64,000 nucleotides of DNA from Marinomonas sp. MED121 (GCF_000153025.1 NZ_CH672431.1:638868-702867), one strand, 5' to 3'. Numbered from the stretch's first letter, positions 1 to 8,950 are shown. Numbers and translations: made by a program. Notes: a model not told the origin generated them from the letters alone.

Positions 1-1037
1 GCGCTGGTGGTCTTATACGCCCAATGGGCTGCAATGCCATTATCCGCCACCATATTCATCTCTTGAGTACGAATCTGTACTTCCATAGGTAAGCCATTAG
101 TGCCCACCACAGTGGTATGTAAAGACTGATAACCATTGGATTTTGGCACAGCGATATAGTCTTTAAAACGACCTTCTACTGGCTTAAACAAGGAGTGGAT
201 AACACCGAGAATACGGTAACAAGAATCATGTTTGTCGGTGATAATACGAACACCAACCACATCCATAATCTCGCCTAAAGAACGGCGTTTTTTCTGCATC
301 TTCTGATAAATGCTATAGATGTGTTTTTCGCGAATACTGATATCAGATTCAATATAATCAGCCGCCAATTCAGACTTTAAATAATCCCCTAACTTCTCAG
401 TATCCTTAATACGTTGACCATACTTCTTATTGATCGCCCGATTCAGCATGCGAGCACGCATAGGATAATAAGCTTGGAAGGCAAGGGACTCTAAATTGAT
501 GCGCACATTATACATACCTAAGCGGTTAGCTATTGGTGCATAAATGTCTAAGGTCTCGCGGGCAATACGACGCTTTTTGTGGGCTGGCATAGAATCCAGC
601 GTGCGCATATTGTGTAATCGGTCGGCTAACTTCACCAAGATGACACGAATATCATCCGCCATGGCCATGGCCATTTTTTGGAAGTTATGGGCCTGCTTCT
701 CAAGCTGATTATTAAACTCGAGATGGGTCAATTTACTGACCCCGTCTACCAGCGCTGCAACCCCTTCACCAAACTGTTCCGTTAAGGCTTCACGGCTAAT
801 GCCGGTATCTTCGATAACATCATGCAATAGTGCAGCCACTAGGCCATCACAATCCATGCGGAACTCAGCTAAAATTTGCGCCACAGCCAAAGGATGAATC
901 ACATAAGGTTCACCACTTTTACGACGTTGACCATCGTGAGCTTGTTCTGCGTAATAATAAGCGCGTTTAATGTCAGCGACTTGCTCATAGGACAAGTACT
1001 GAATCAGGGTGGAGGCTAAATCTTCTATGGTATACAT
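1..1037 (-). CDS. spoT: Bifunctional (p)ppGpp synthetase/hydrolase SpoT, partial (3' end outside window)
   Basis: Makes and degrades the stringent-response alarmone (p)ppGpp in the cytoplasm. My reading from ATG at 1037 begins MYTIEDLASTLIQYL and runs 345 codons to the window edge. The N-terminal HD hydrolase domain has H48 (VIHP) and the H72-D73 pair (LLHDVIEDT), so the hydrolase side looks intact, unlike RelA. The synthetase domain carries REKHIYSIY, CYRVLG and RFKDYIAVPKSNGYQSLHT. The TGS and ACT domains would lie beyond the left edge. It is the last gene of gmk-rpoZ-spoT, 47 nt after rpoZ, the usual order in gammaproteobacteria. Confidence 0.97.
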   Translation of the reverse strand, partial: MYTIEDLASTLIQYLSYEQVADIKRAYYYAEQAHDGQRRKSGEPYVIHPLAVAQILAEFRMDCDGLVAALLHDVIEDTGISREALTEQFGEGVAALVDGVSKLTHLEFNNQLEKQAHNFQKMAMAMADDIRVILVKLADRLHNMRTLDSMPAHKKRRIARETLDIYAPIANRLGMYNVRINLESLAFQAYYPMRARMLNRAINKKYGQRIKDTEKLGDYLKSELAADYIESDISIREKHIYSIYQKMQKKRRSLGEIMDVVGVRIITDKHDSCYRILGVIHSLFKPVEGRFKDYIAVPKSNGYQSLHTTVVGTNGLPMEVQIRTQEMNMVADNGIAAHWAYKTTS

Positions 1038-1084
1038 CGCTCACCTCAACAGTGAGCTAAAGTTGAAACGAGCGATACCATAAA

Positions 1085-1312
1085 TTAAAACTCGTGAATG
1101 GGTTGTTGGTCTTGAAGATCAACATTGCCGGCGTTGATAACGTCTTCAGCAATTTCACGTAAAGCAACAACAGTAAATTTGTCGTCTTCGATAGCAACTT
1201 TAGCGTCTTTACCACCAGTAGCTAGTTGGCGAGCACGCTTTGCAGCAACCATAACCAACTGAAAGCGGTTATCAACATTTTCTAAACAATCTTCTACAGT
1301 AACTCGAGCCAT
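1085..1312 (-). CDS. rpoZ: DNA-directed RNA polymerase omega subunit RpoZ
   Basis: Small core RNA polymerase subunit that helps assembly of beta' and, in Proteobacteria, forms part of a ppGpp site. The 75-residue product starts [10 protein letters not shown] and contains the family signatures [16 protein letters not shown] and VVALREIA. Its length is slightly below the E. coli protein (91), because the acidic C-terminal tail is short. It sits between gmk and spoT with gaps of about 50 nt, consistent with cotranscription. Confidence 0.97.
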   Translation of the reverse strand: MARVTVEDCLENVDNRFQLVMVAAKRARQLATGGKDAKVAIEDDKFTVVALREIAEDVINAGNVDLQDQQPIHEF

Positions 1313-1365
1313 CTTAATCTCTACCTATTTAATTCATGAATGTTCTAATTCTACTTAACCGCTTC

Positions 1366-1989
1366 TCACAAAGACAAGAGATCATTGATAAGATCCGCAT
1401 GTTTTTGTGCAATAAGCGGTCTTCTTGAGCGCATTGCCGTAAAAACGGACTGCATTTGCGCTAAGGCGTCATCTAAATCATCGTTTATGATGACAAAATC
1501 ATACTCATCGTAATGAGACATTTCGCTCACCGCTTTGGACATACGACGCTCAATTACCTCATTTGTATCCGTACCACGACCACGCAAACGTTCATCTAAC
1601 GCCTTCGTTGACGGTGGCAGAATAAAAATACTCAAAGCATCAGGGTACAGCTCGCGCACTTGACGCGCCCCTTGCCAATCGATTTCCAAAATTACATCCA
1701 GACCCTGATCAAGCATGTCAGCGATCGCTTTTTTCGAAGTACCATAATAATTATCAAATACTTGGGCGTGCTCAACAAAGGCATCTTCAGCAATCATATC
1801 TAAGAAGTCATCAGCATCAATAAAGAAATATTCTCTGCCATCTTGTTCACCTGTTCGCGCAGCACGAGTAGTGTGAGAAACAGAAATACGTACCTGCTCG
1901 TCTTGAGCCAGTAACGCTTTATATAAGGTTGATTTTCCAGCACCAGAAGGGGCTGAAAGAATGAAAAGATTTCCGCGAGATTGATTCAT
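1366..1989 (-). CDS. gmk: Guanylate kinase
   Basis: Phosphorylates GMP to GDP with ATP, in purine nucleotide metabolism. The start used is the ATG at 1989 (MNQSRGNLFILSAPSG), giving 207 residues, the same length as the E. coli enzyme. The P-loop SAPSGAGKST is near residues 10-19. The GMP-binding region follows (SHTTRAARTGEQDGREYFF) and then the lid region with RLRGRGTDT. The open frame continues upstream to 2175, but that part lies in the repeat described at 2115 and has no kinase homology I can see. First gene of gmk-rpoZ-spoT. Confidence 0.97.
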   Translation of the reverse strand: MNQSRGNLFILSAPSGAGKSTLYKALLAQDEQVRISVSHTTRAARTGEQDGREYFFIDADDFLDMIAEDAFVEHAQVFDNYYGTSKKAIADMLDQGLDVILEIDWQGARQVRELYPDALSIFILPPSTKALDERLRGRGTDTNEVIERRMSKAVSEMSHYDEYDFVIINDDLDDALAQMQSVFTAMRSRRPLIAQKHADLINDLLSL

Positions 1990-2114
1990 TCGGGTCTCTG
2001 ATAAAGATCTAATAGTGGAAAAATAAGAGTATAGCGGCGCGAAGCGCCAAGCCCGATCAGAAATCGGACAGGGATTGTACCATATTTCTTGGTTTTTGAT
2101 CATTGTTTGGTGTG

Positions 2115-2235
2115 GGAAAACGGCTGAGCTTACTGATACTTTGTTAAAGCTTTTCTCAATATGCTCATTTATCACGATAAACTCCGCTATTTCGAAAACC
2201 TTTGCCGCGTCTAAGTAGCGCTCAGACCATTTTTC
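2115..2235 (+). repeat. Imperfect ~120 bp direct repeat, copy 1
   Basis: Starts GGAAAACGGCTGAGCTTACT and pairs without gaps with copy 2 at 2399-2519, an offset of 284 bp. The most conserved core is CTCAATATGCTCATTTATC followed by CGATAAACTCCGCTATTTCG. Read on the minus strand both copies share an open frame containing INEHIEK and FNKVS, so the unit may derive from a coding sequence. Confidence 0.8.
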
Positions 2236-2398
2236 ATGAGTATAGGTATTAATAAAAACAGAGAGTATGAAATAGTTAATTAGTTGCTATTTTCTGTATG
2301 ATATTAGCGACTTAGTCTGCGTAAAAAGGAATTTAGATGAATCAAGTGGGTATCTATGAGCAGTTGATTACATAACTTGTAGAACAGAACCTTTTCTA

Positions 2399-2519
2399 GG
2401 AAAGTGGCTGAACTTGCTGAGACTTTGTTAAACCTTTTCTCAATATGCTCATTTATCTCGATAAACTCCGCTATTTCGTGAAATTTCGCCTCGTCTCCGC
2501 TTCGCTCAGCTCGTTTTTT
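2399..2519 (+). repeat. Imperfect ~120 bp direct repeat, copy 2
   Basis: Second copy of the unit at 2115-2235, starting GGAAAGTGGCTGAACTTGCT. Differences are scattered substitutions; no gap is needed to align the two. It lies about 180 bp upstream of the GHKL ATPase gene. Confidence 0.8.
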
Positions 2520-2701
2520 AAAGAAATTAAATAAGCTATTAGGAAGCTAAAAATCATGCAAGCTATTGATATTTAATGTTAAGATTTTTTCTGATTAATT
2601 AAAATACTTGCTTTATTACTAATCTGAGACGGAATTCTCGTAGTTTATGTGGTAATAATAACTAATGTGTTGTACCTACAGTTTTGGAGAAGTATTACAA
2701 A

Positions 2702-4807
2702 ATGGATGAAGACAAATTACCACATCATACTCTTAAATTCGCTCCTTCAATTCTCTCACGTCTTGGTGAAGAGCTTCTTCCTAACTTTGATCAAGGTATT
2801 ATTGAGCTTGTAAGAAATGCTTACGATGCTGATGCGCAAAACTGTACTGTAACATTAAATAATATTAATCACCCTGGAGGTTCAATTGTCATAGAAGACG
2901 ATGGATGTGGAATGGACGAGGATGTTATTTCAAAATCTTGGCTTGTTTTAGGCCATTCTTCAAAAAGAGAAAGTGGTGTAACAAATAAAGGCCGTATACA
3001 GGTTGGGGATAAAGGTTTAGGTAGGCTGGCTGCGTTAAGAATGGGCAAAAATACTATATTAACATCTAGGCCAAGATTACCAGAAAGTTTAGTGCATTCT
3101 GATAAGGAGTATCAAACTCAACTAGAATGGTCATTATTTAACAAAACATCCACAGTAGATGAAGTAGCTATAGAGATCACTTCGTCTGTTTTGACCCCAG
3201 ATAGTCATGCAGGCACAAAGGTTGAAATATTAAATCTAAATAAAAAAATTACCAAACCTGAAGCTGAACGTTTAGCACGAAGCTTGATGCTTTTATCAAA
3301 CCCCTTTGATGAAGTGAATGACTTTAAGCTTAATTTTGTTTGTAATGATTATCCTGAATTAGAAAAACTAGTTAGAACAGGCTATTTAAACGAAGCTGAA
3401 TTTGTTTTAAAAGCAAAACTGGATTCAAATGGTATGGCAACAGCTCAAGTTTTAGATTGGAAGCGAGATGTAATATGGAGAACTAATAGTGACGAGTGGT
3501 TTTCTAAAAAAAGCTCACAAAATTCTCCAATTTATAACGCACCTAGTTCAGATTTTGAAATCTCTATTTTTCAATTAGATAACTCGACATTTGCTACTCG
3601 AAATATTAATAAAACCCAAGTTTCTAATTGGTTAAAATCAGTTGGAGGGGTTCATATATATCATAATGAATTTAGAGTACACCCATACGGTGATGAGGGG
3701 TCTGATTGGTTAGATATGAACTTAGCTCGTGTAAACAATCCTTCCATTCGGCCTTCAACCAACACATCTATAGGGCGAGTCAATATATTAGATAAGGATA
3801 AAGTTCTTCAGCAAAAAACTGACCGTGTAGGTTTTATCGAGGATGATACTTTTCATGAGCTAAAGAGATTTATTATAGACTCTTTAAATTGGTATGCTAA
3901 TAAAAGGAATCAGTTAGCAACACAAAAACGAAATGCTCAAAAAGATAAAGATGAGAAAGAAGTTAAAGATAAGAATCTTGCTCTTAAAAAAGTTATTCAA
4001 AGCGTAGAAAGTGTTACTTCTCAGAAAAAATTAAAAGCTGCTGTTAAAGCTGCCAGCCTCGCTGCTGAAAAACAAACAAAGCATCTTAAAGAAGACCTTA
4101 AATTATATCGATCTTTAGCTACAGCAGGAACAACTACTGCTGTTTTTTCACATGAAGTATCTAAGCCTATTTCAGAGATACCACACTCGCTAAATAGTGC
4201 TGAAAAACTAGTTAAAATTAACTGCGAGCCATCTATTTACAGTAGATATAAAGAGCGTACAAATAATATTTTAAGTTATTTAGACCGTTTGAGTCACTTT
4301 GCAGAATTACAATTAAATTTACTCAAAAGAAATAAACGTCGAGATGGTGTTATTGATATCAACTCAGCTATTGAGAATTTACTTATTCACTTTAAACCAC
4401 TGTTAAATCGTGAGTTAATTGAGGTTGAATTTATTTATGATAACTCTACTAAACCAAAATTAAATGGCTCGTTATGTATTTTAGAAGCGATTATTACTAA
4501 CTGTCTTACAAACTCAATGAAGGCTTTTAGAAGTGATGGGTTTGATGTAGACACCCGAAAAATTGAAATTTTAGTTAAACAAAGCTCACAAAATTTACTT
4601 ATCAGAATAAGTGATAATGGACCAGGCATAACGGAAATAAGTACCGAAGATATTTGGTTGCCTGGAGTAACAACAGTTGAGGATGGTACAGGGTTTGGCC
4701 TAACTATTGTTAGAGACTCAGTATCTGACTTAGGAGGGAGTTGTCGCCTCGATGCCAAAGGTAGTCTTGGTGGTGCCACCTTTTATTTTGAGTTCGTAGC
4801 ATTATGA
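2702..4807 (+). CDS. Double-GHKL ATPase / histidine-kinase-like protein
   Basis: Unusual two-ATPase protein, about 701 residues from the ATG at 2702. That start has GGAGAAG 9 nt upstream; an in-frame TTG at 2684 adds six residues, and the positions below use that longer numbering. The N-terminal GHKL domain (about 15-210) has N-box ELVRNAYDADA (E41, N45, D48), DDGCG 72-76 and GDKGLG 108-113, the arrangement of Hsp90/MutL/MORC-like ATPases. A lysine-rich coiled coil covers about 405-470. The C-terminal half resembles a histidine kinase core: FSHEVSKPISEI with H490, NCLTN 606-610, DNGPG 644-648 and GTGFG 668-672. There is no membrane segment or signal peptide. Its stop overlaps the receiver gene by 4 nt (ATGA). 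Function not known to me; signalling to the receiver protein is inferred. Confidence 0.85.
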   Translation: MDEDKLPHHTLKFAPSILSRLGEELLPNFDQGIIELVRNAYDADAQNCTVTLNNINHPGGSIVIEDDGCGMDEDVISKSWLVLGHSSKRESGVTNKGRIQVGDKGLGRLAALRMGKNTILTSRPRLPESLVHSDKEYQTQLEWSLFNKTSTVDEVAIEITSSVLTPDSHAGTKVEILNLNKKITKPEAERLARSLMLLSNPFDEVNDFKLNFVCNDYPELEKLVRTGYLNEAEFVLKAKLDSNGMATAQVLDWKRDVIWRTNSDEWFSKKSSQNSPIYNAPSSDFEISIFQLDNSTFATRNINKTQVSNWLKSVGGVHIYHNEFRVHPYGDEGSDWLDMNLARVNNPSIRPSTNTSIGRVNILDKDKVLQQKTDRVGFIEDDTFHELKRFIIDSLNWYANKRNQLATQKRNAQKDKDEKEVKDKNLALKKVIQSVESVTSQKKLKAAVKAASLAAEKQTKHLKEDLKLYRSLATAGTTTAVFSHEVSKPISEIPHSLNSAEKLVKINCEPSIYSRYKERTNNILSYLDRLSHFAELQLNLLKRNKRRDGVIDINSAIENLLIHFKPLLNRELIEVEFIYDNSTKPKLNGSLCILEAIITNCLTNSMKAFRSDGFDVDTRKIEILVKQSSQNLLIRISDNGPGITEISTEDIWLPGVTTVEDGTGFGLTIVRDSVSDLGGSCRLDAKGSLGGATFYFEFVAL

Positions 4808-5505
4808 GAAAAATTGCAATTATTGATGATGATAAAGAATCACGTCTCACCATGAAGTTTAAAGTTGAAGATGCAGGTTTTGAGCCTGTTTTAATTACTG
4901 GTGCTTTCGGTAATGATAAAGCACGGCTTATGGATGAGATATATAAAAATGATGTTTATGGGGTTATTTCAGATCATCGTTTATCTCCACTAAAGCTTGC
5001 AAGCTTTTATGGTGCTGATTTATTAGCTGATTTATATGATCAAAAAATGCCTACTATTTTAATTACACAATTTTTAGATGAAGATGCAGATACAACAATT
5101 CGAAAGTTTCGTGACAGATTACCTTCAGTAATAGGCCGGGGAGATGATCATAATGATGATTTAATCAGTGATCTTCTTACTCTTTCTAAGAATGAAATCG
5201 AGTTAGGCCCTAGGCCGGACCGTAAATCTCATAGAGCTCTTATTCGTATTTATAATCTACAAGATTCAATTGTTTCTGGAGTAGTAGAAGGTGTTGTAAC
5301 TAACTGGAAATCTGACACTAAAATTAGGTTTCCCATTGACATGATACCTGCACAAGTAAGGGATACACTATTACTGCAGAAAAAAGATATCACTCGAATA
5401 TCTGCATTTGTAAATATAGGGGCAAATGACTCAAAAGAAATATTTATTACAGATACTCATGTGCTTCCATCTTTAGAGGGAGTAGATATTAATGAGTTCT
5501 GTTAA
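4804..5505 (+). CDS. Response-regulator-like protein with receiver domain and unknown C-terminal domain
   Basis: 233 residues. The N-terminal part (1-125) is a receiver fold: acidic cluster D8-D10 after IAII, candidate phospho-acceptor D57 in ISDHRLS, and T88 in ILITQ. I do not find the usual conserved lysine in the expected place (around GRGDD), so switching may be atypical. The C-terminal ~100 residues match no output domain I recognise and contain no helix-turn-helix; they look beta-rich. Translationally coupled on both sides (4-nt overlap with the kinase-like gene, 14-nt overlap with the MBL gene), so the three products are probably made in proportion. Confidence 0.8.
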   Translation: MRKIAIIDDDKESRLTMKFKVEDAGFEPVLITGAFGNDKARLMDEIYKNDVYGVISDHRLSPLKLASFYGADLLADLYDQKMPTILITQFLDEDADTTIRKFRDRLPSVIGRGDDHNDDLISDLLTLSKNEIELGPRPDRKSHRALIRIYNLQDSIVSGVVEGVVTNWKSDTKIRFPIDMIPAQVRDTLLLQKKDITRISAFVNIGANDSKEIFITDTHVLPSLEGVDINEFC

Positions 5506-6472
5506 TTTTACTGCCCTAGATATAGGTCATGGTAATTGCACGATTATTAAATCAGATGATGAAGTTTCTATTATTGATGCTGCACAAGGCAAAGATCTCT
5601 TAGATATACTGATCGAAAATAAAGTATACATAGTAGATGATCTTATTCTTTCACACTCTGATGCTGATCATATTGGCGGAGCAATTTCATTATTAATGAG
5701 TGAGACTATTTCTATTGTGCGTATACATATAAATTCTGACCCTATTAAGAATACAGAAAAGTGGTATGACCTGTTAAGTGCAATATCAGAAGCTAGGAAA
5801 ACGTATAAAACCAAGCTCAAGCCTTCTATATCAAGAGATGATGATAATATTATTTATAATCATTATGAGTTAGAAATTTTGTCTCCATCTCCAGTTGACT
5901 GTTTGACAGGCCCCGGATCGATAGGTCTAAATGGTGAAGTTTTAAATGCAAACTCTATGTCAGTAGTTCTTAGATTATTACATCAGAATGAAAGTATCGC
6001 TTTAATACCTGGTGATATGGATGCGAGGTCTTTAGAGTTTTTGAAGAGTGAAAGTCAATGCCTCGACGCAAAAATTTTAATATTTCCTCATCACGGTGGT
6101 ATGCCTGGGCATGGTGATCCATATGACTTTTCACATGAACTATGTGAATTAGTAGATCCTGAACTTATTATTTTCTCTAACTCTAGGTTTAAACACGACA
6201 ACCCTAGAAAAGAAATTATTGAAGGTGCTAAGAAGGCTAATTGTAATATCTATTTTGCCTGTACACAGATGTCTAAAGGCTGTTGTCCACAGGAAAATCG
6301 TCTATCAAATAATCACCTAATAGCAACGTATCCCAGCAAGGGGAGTCCACAAAATCACAGTTGTGCGGGGAGTGTTTCTATAGAATTAAATGGTAGGTTG
6401 ACTGATGTCAAAACTCCCCTTATGGATCATGGTGTTTACATTAGAGACTTCAATGAAAGAAAGTGTATTTAG
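5492..6472 (+). CDS. Soluble ComEC-type metallo-beta-lactamase fold hydrolase
   Basis: 326 residues, no membrane segments. Metal-binding motif SHSDADHIGGA gives H55, D57, D59 and H60. Later family motifs are LIPGDMD (aspartate ligand), FPHHGG and a C-terminal SNSRFKHDNPR, which resemble the extracellular MBL domain of ComEC/Rec2. A cysteine-rich patch (FACTQMSKGCC) follows. ComEC-type MBL domains are thought to act as nucleases; the substrate here is unknown. It overlaps the receiver gene, which suggests it is the effector of the upstream kinase-like pair. It converges with the methyltransferase gene, with only 4 nt between the stops. Confidence 0.85.
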   Translation: MSSVNFTALDIGHGNCTIIKSDDEVSIIDAAQGKDLLDILIENKVYIVDDLILSHSDADHIGGAISLLMSETISIVRIHINSDPIKNTEKWYDLLSAISEARKTYKTKLKPSISRDDDNIIYNHYELEILSPSPVDCLTGPGSIGLNGEVLNANSMSVVLRLLHQNESIALIPGDMDARSLEFLKSESQCLDAKILIFPHHGGMPGHGDPYDFSHELCELVDPELIIFSNSRFKHDNPRKEIIEGAKKANCNIYFACTQMSKGCCPQENRLSNNHLIATYPSKGSPQNHSCAGSVSIELNGRLTDVKTPLMDHGVYIRDFNERKCI

Positions 6473-6476
6473 TTCG

Positions 6477-8018
6477 CTAATAGACTTCAAATTGCTCGAA
6501 TAAAACCTTTGCTATCTGCTGTGCCAAGAACGGTGGCACAGCATTTCCTACCTGTACGTATTGTTGAGTCCTATTTCCTTCAAAGAAGTAGTTGTCGGGA
6601 AAGGTCTGTAGTCTTGCTGCTTCACGGACTGTGAGGCTGCGGCACTGCTTGGGGTCGTAATGGACGAAGTAGTGACCATCCTTTGATATATGACTGGTGA
6701 CAGTGGTTGCTGGTTTATCGGCTGATTGCACTCTGAACCTATCCGCATGCTTTCCTGTTTTCCAGTTAGCGTGTTTAGGCGCTAACTCTGAAGGGAAATC
6801 TCTCGATTTAGGGGATATGCCATTATTGAGTTGTGAGTAGGCGGCACAAAATGCATATCTTAGTAAGTCATCTTTCATGTGCCCGCGGGTTTCGTGGTTA
6901 AGCACATAATTTAGCTTTTCATCTAATAACCAGCTTCTTAATGGCTCTTGTAAAGCTGAGTTCTGAACGTCTTTGTGCTCTATTGATTTGCGTTCAAGCT
7001 TTGTAATAGGTTCGAGGTCTAATTGGTTAACCTTATCTTTAAAAGATCGTGAGAAGATTTTCTTTAGTTGTTTTGCGTGAGAGCTAACCGCATGTGTCCA
7101 GTCTTGACCATTATCTTTCTGTTTTGAGAAACCACTTCTTAAAGGCGGTAAATCATCAAGGGTTTCTTTAACTGTGACTGCTGCTTTTTCTGGTGCTTTT
7201 AATGTGCCTGGTACTTGTTTTAAGTCTTCTCGAACACCAAGTAATATGACTCTGTGCCTCGCTTGAGGAATACCGTAATCTTCGGACTTTATAAGAAAGT
7301 CAGCTGGCTTTTTATAGGTAGGGTTATGTGAGTCTTCTGCTTCGGTAACTAATGAATATATTCGATAGCCCAATACACCTTCTGTTTTTGTCACCTTACC
7401 AGGCTGTTGTAAGTCTTCTAATATCTCTGGGAACATGAGCTTCCCATCCAGTTTGGCAGACAAGATTCCGCGTACATTTTCCATGACAAAAATGTCGGGT
7501 TTCGCAATAGAAAGAACTTGAAGGTATTCCTTGTACAAGAAGTGTCTGTGATCTTCTTCTGCTTTATATTCTTTGTTGCCCGCATTACGTGAGCGGCCAG
7601 CAAGAGAATAGGCTTGGCAAGGCGGCCCGCCGATAACAACCGTAGGGCCTTTGTGGCTGGAAGTTAATGTTCTGATACGCTCGTGAATAAGCTCATTATC
7701 TACCCCTAAAGCTTTCGGGCCATTTAAGGTTTCTTCAATAGCCGCTTGTGATTCTTTAGGGTGTAATTCGAAAAGCTGATCGCGAGTTATATGTCCTTTC
7801 ACATAATCATAGTAATCATTACATGAGTCAGGGTTATCGGCAATTTTGCGAAAGAAAGCGCGGGTAGTTAGTGTTCTATGGGCAGAAGGTTCCTTCTCAA
7901 CTGAGACGCCAATTTGAAAAGGTTTTAATCCATTATCACCAACATAAGAAGAGATTCCTTCACCTAAGCCACCAGGGCCTGCGAACAAATCTATCACCAA
8001 TACTTCACTAGCTTTCAT
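6477..8018 (-). CDS. DNA (cytosine-5) methyltransferase
   Basis: Transfers methyl from SAM to C5 of cytosine in a specific DNA sequence. Counting from ATG 8018 (513 residues): motif I FAGPGG 12-17, motif IV GGPPCQ with catalytic C134, motif VI ENV 180-182, motif VIII QARHR 252-256, target-recognition region about 290-420, and motif X VGNAVPP near 490-496. A GTG at 8033 gives a form five residues longer; neither start has a clear ribosome site. There is a sizeable insertion between motifs I and IV. No restriction endonuclease or Vsr gene is visible nearby, so it may be solitary or tied to the adjacent genes. The membrane-protein gene lies upstream on the same strand, about 60 nt away. Confidence 0.93.
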   Translation of the reverse strand: MKASEVLVIDLFAGPGGLGEGISSYVGDNGLKPFQIGVSVEKEPSAHRTLTTRAFFRKIADNPDSCNDYYDYVKGHITRDQLFELHPKESQAAIEETLNGPKALGVDNELIHERIRTLTSSHKGPTVVIGGPPCQAYSLAGRSRNAGNKEYKAEEDHRHFLYKEYLQVLSIAKPDIFVMENVRGILSAKLDGKLMFPEILEDLQQPGKVTKTEGVLGYRIYSLVTEAEDSHNPTYKKPADFLIKSEDYGIPQARHRVILLGVREDLKQVPGTLKAPEKAAVTVKETLDDLPPLRSGFSKQKDNGQDWTHAVSSHAKQLKKIFSRSFKDKVNQLDLEPITKLERKSIEHKDVQNSALQEPLRSWLLDEKLNYVLNHETRGHMKDDLLRYAFCAAYSQLNNGISPKSRDFPSELAPKHANWKTGKHADRFRVQSADKPATTVTSHISKDGHYFVHYDPKQCRSLTVREAARLQTFPDNYFFEGNRTQQYVQVGNAVPPFLAQQIAKVLFEQFEVY

Positions 8019-8080
8019 TTGTACAACAATCACATAACTTTAAAGCCTGCAATCATACCAGGCTTGCAAGTTAGGGTAAC

Positions 8081-8950
8081 CTACTTTTTTGATTCACTTG
8101 AACTCCCTTTCGGTTCACAAGGGCGTGACTTAAAGTGATAGTTACCACTCTCATCTAATGTTAAAACAGAGATGTTTCCGCCGCCTAAGTATGAAAGCCA
8201 AGTATTTTTCTCATTATTAAATCCGCAGCGCTCTTCTACTGCTATGAATGATGTATCTTTTAGTATTTTTTCTAATCCATTAAGTTCTAAATATTTTAAA
8301 AATATTTCTGAGAAAAAAATATAATTAAATATAAATGAGAACATACAGAAGCCTTTAATTAAAGTTTTATATGAATCTGTAAAAATATGCTTCAAAAAAT
8401 TATAAAATATAACTAAAATTACAATAATGGTTGTTATTGAAACTATTACTGATGTAACCATTAGAAATGTAGCAATGTTAATAGCGTATGGAAATAGAGT
8501 TGGGCTTTCTTTAGTTCTAATTGCTATTTCAAAAGCAAACTGACTATTAAAATATAAGTATAAAATTGGTGTTGAAAAAATAGTAATAATACTAAAAGAA
8601 AAAGTATAAATTTTATTACTTAAAATATAGGCAAGCTCTGAGCTAAAAGCATAAATAATCAAAGCTAATGATATAATAAAAAACAATATATAATATTGTT
8701 TTTTATACTCAAAATAAAAATTAAAAAATAAGTTGATACTGTAAAATAAAAGAAGTGCTATTGATATAAAGAATATAATATTAAATTTATTTTTTTCAGA
8801 TCTTAAAAATATAATTCTCCTTGGCTTTCTTTCAATTATTACTTGATTGAAAAAGAATTTTGAAATCGATTTTTTATGATGACAATAGAATCCTAGTAAA
8901 ACAGGTAGAAAAGCAAATATTGAAATGAGCAACCAAGCTATCATGGGCAA
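8081..8950 (-). CDS. AT-rich multi-pass membrane protein of unknown function
   Basis: 289 residues, not recognised. About six or seven hydrophobic segments occupy residues 1-235 (first MIAWLLISIFAFLPVLLGF), followed by a short soluble C-terminal domain with two cysteines (EERCGF, SRPCEP) and a serine-rich tail. The start is TTG 8950, with AAGGAAG at a good distance; ATG 8944 is the alternative with a long spacing. Base composition is strikingly AT-rich compared with every other gene here, suggesting recent transfer. It probably forms one transcript with the downstream methyltransferase. An effector or membrane-sensor role in a defence module is only a guess. Confidence 0.7.
   Translation of the reverse strand: MPMIAWLLISIFAFLPVLLGFYCHHKKSISKFFFNQVIIERKPRRIIFLRSEKNKFNIIFFISIALLLFYSINLFFNFYFEYKKQYYILFFIISLALIIYAFSSELAYILSNKIYTFSFSIITIFSTPILYLYFNSQFAFEIAIRTKESPTLFPYAINIATFLMVTSVIVSITTIIVILVIFYNFLKHIFTDSYKTLIKGFCMFSFIFNYIFFSEIFLKYLELNGLEKILKDTSFIAVEERCGFNNEKNTWLSYLGGGNISVLTLDESGNYHFKSRPCEPKGSSSESKK

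Larger units (their letters stand above)
1990..2701. other. Intergenic region with a duplicated segment, left edge of the accessory block
   Basis: About 710 bases without a convincing gene between gmk and the GHKL ATPase. It holds two copies of a ~120 bp direct repeat (listed separately) and AT-rich sequence between and after them. In Pseudomonas aeruginosa yicC lies directly upstream of gmk; here yicC is about 20 kb away, so this gap marks the left border of inserted DNA. I see no integrase or tRNA. Confidence 0.6.

Noticed and set aside
1990..2175. N-terminal extension of guanylate kinase up to 2175
   Set aside because: Adds 62 residues with no Gmk similarity, falls in the duplicated segment, and ATG 1989 gives the standard 207-residue enzyme.
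4435..4779. Minus-strand open frame opposite the GHKL kinase core
   Set aside because: Antisense to a well-conserved kinase region; composition mirrors the real gene and no ribosome site is seen.
6477..8950. Complete type II restriction-modification system
   Set aside because: Only the methyltransferase is recognisable; neither the membrane protein nor the MBL protein shows a restriction endonuclease motif, so I do not claim a cognate enzyme.
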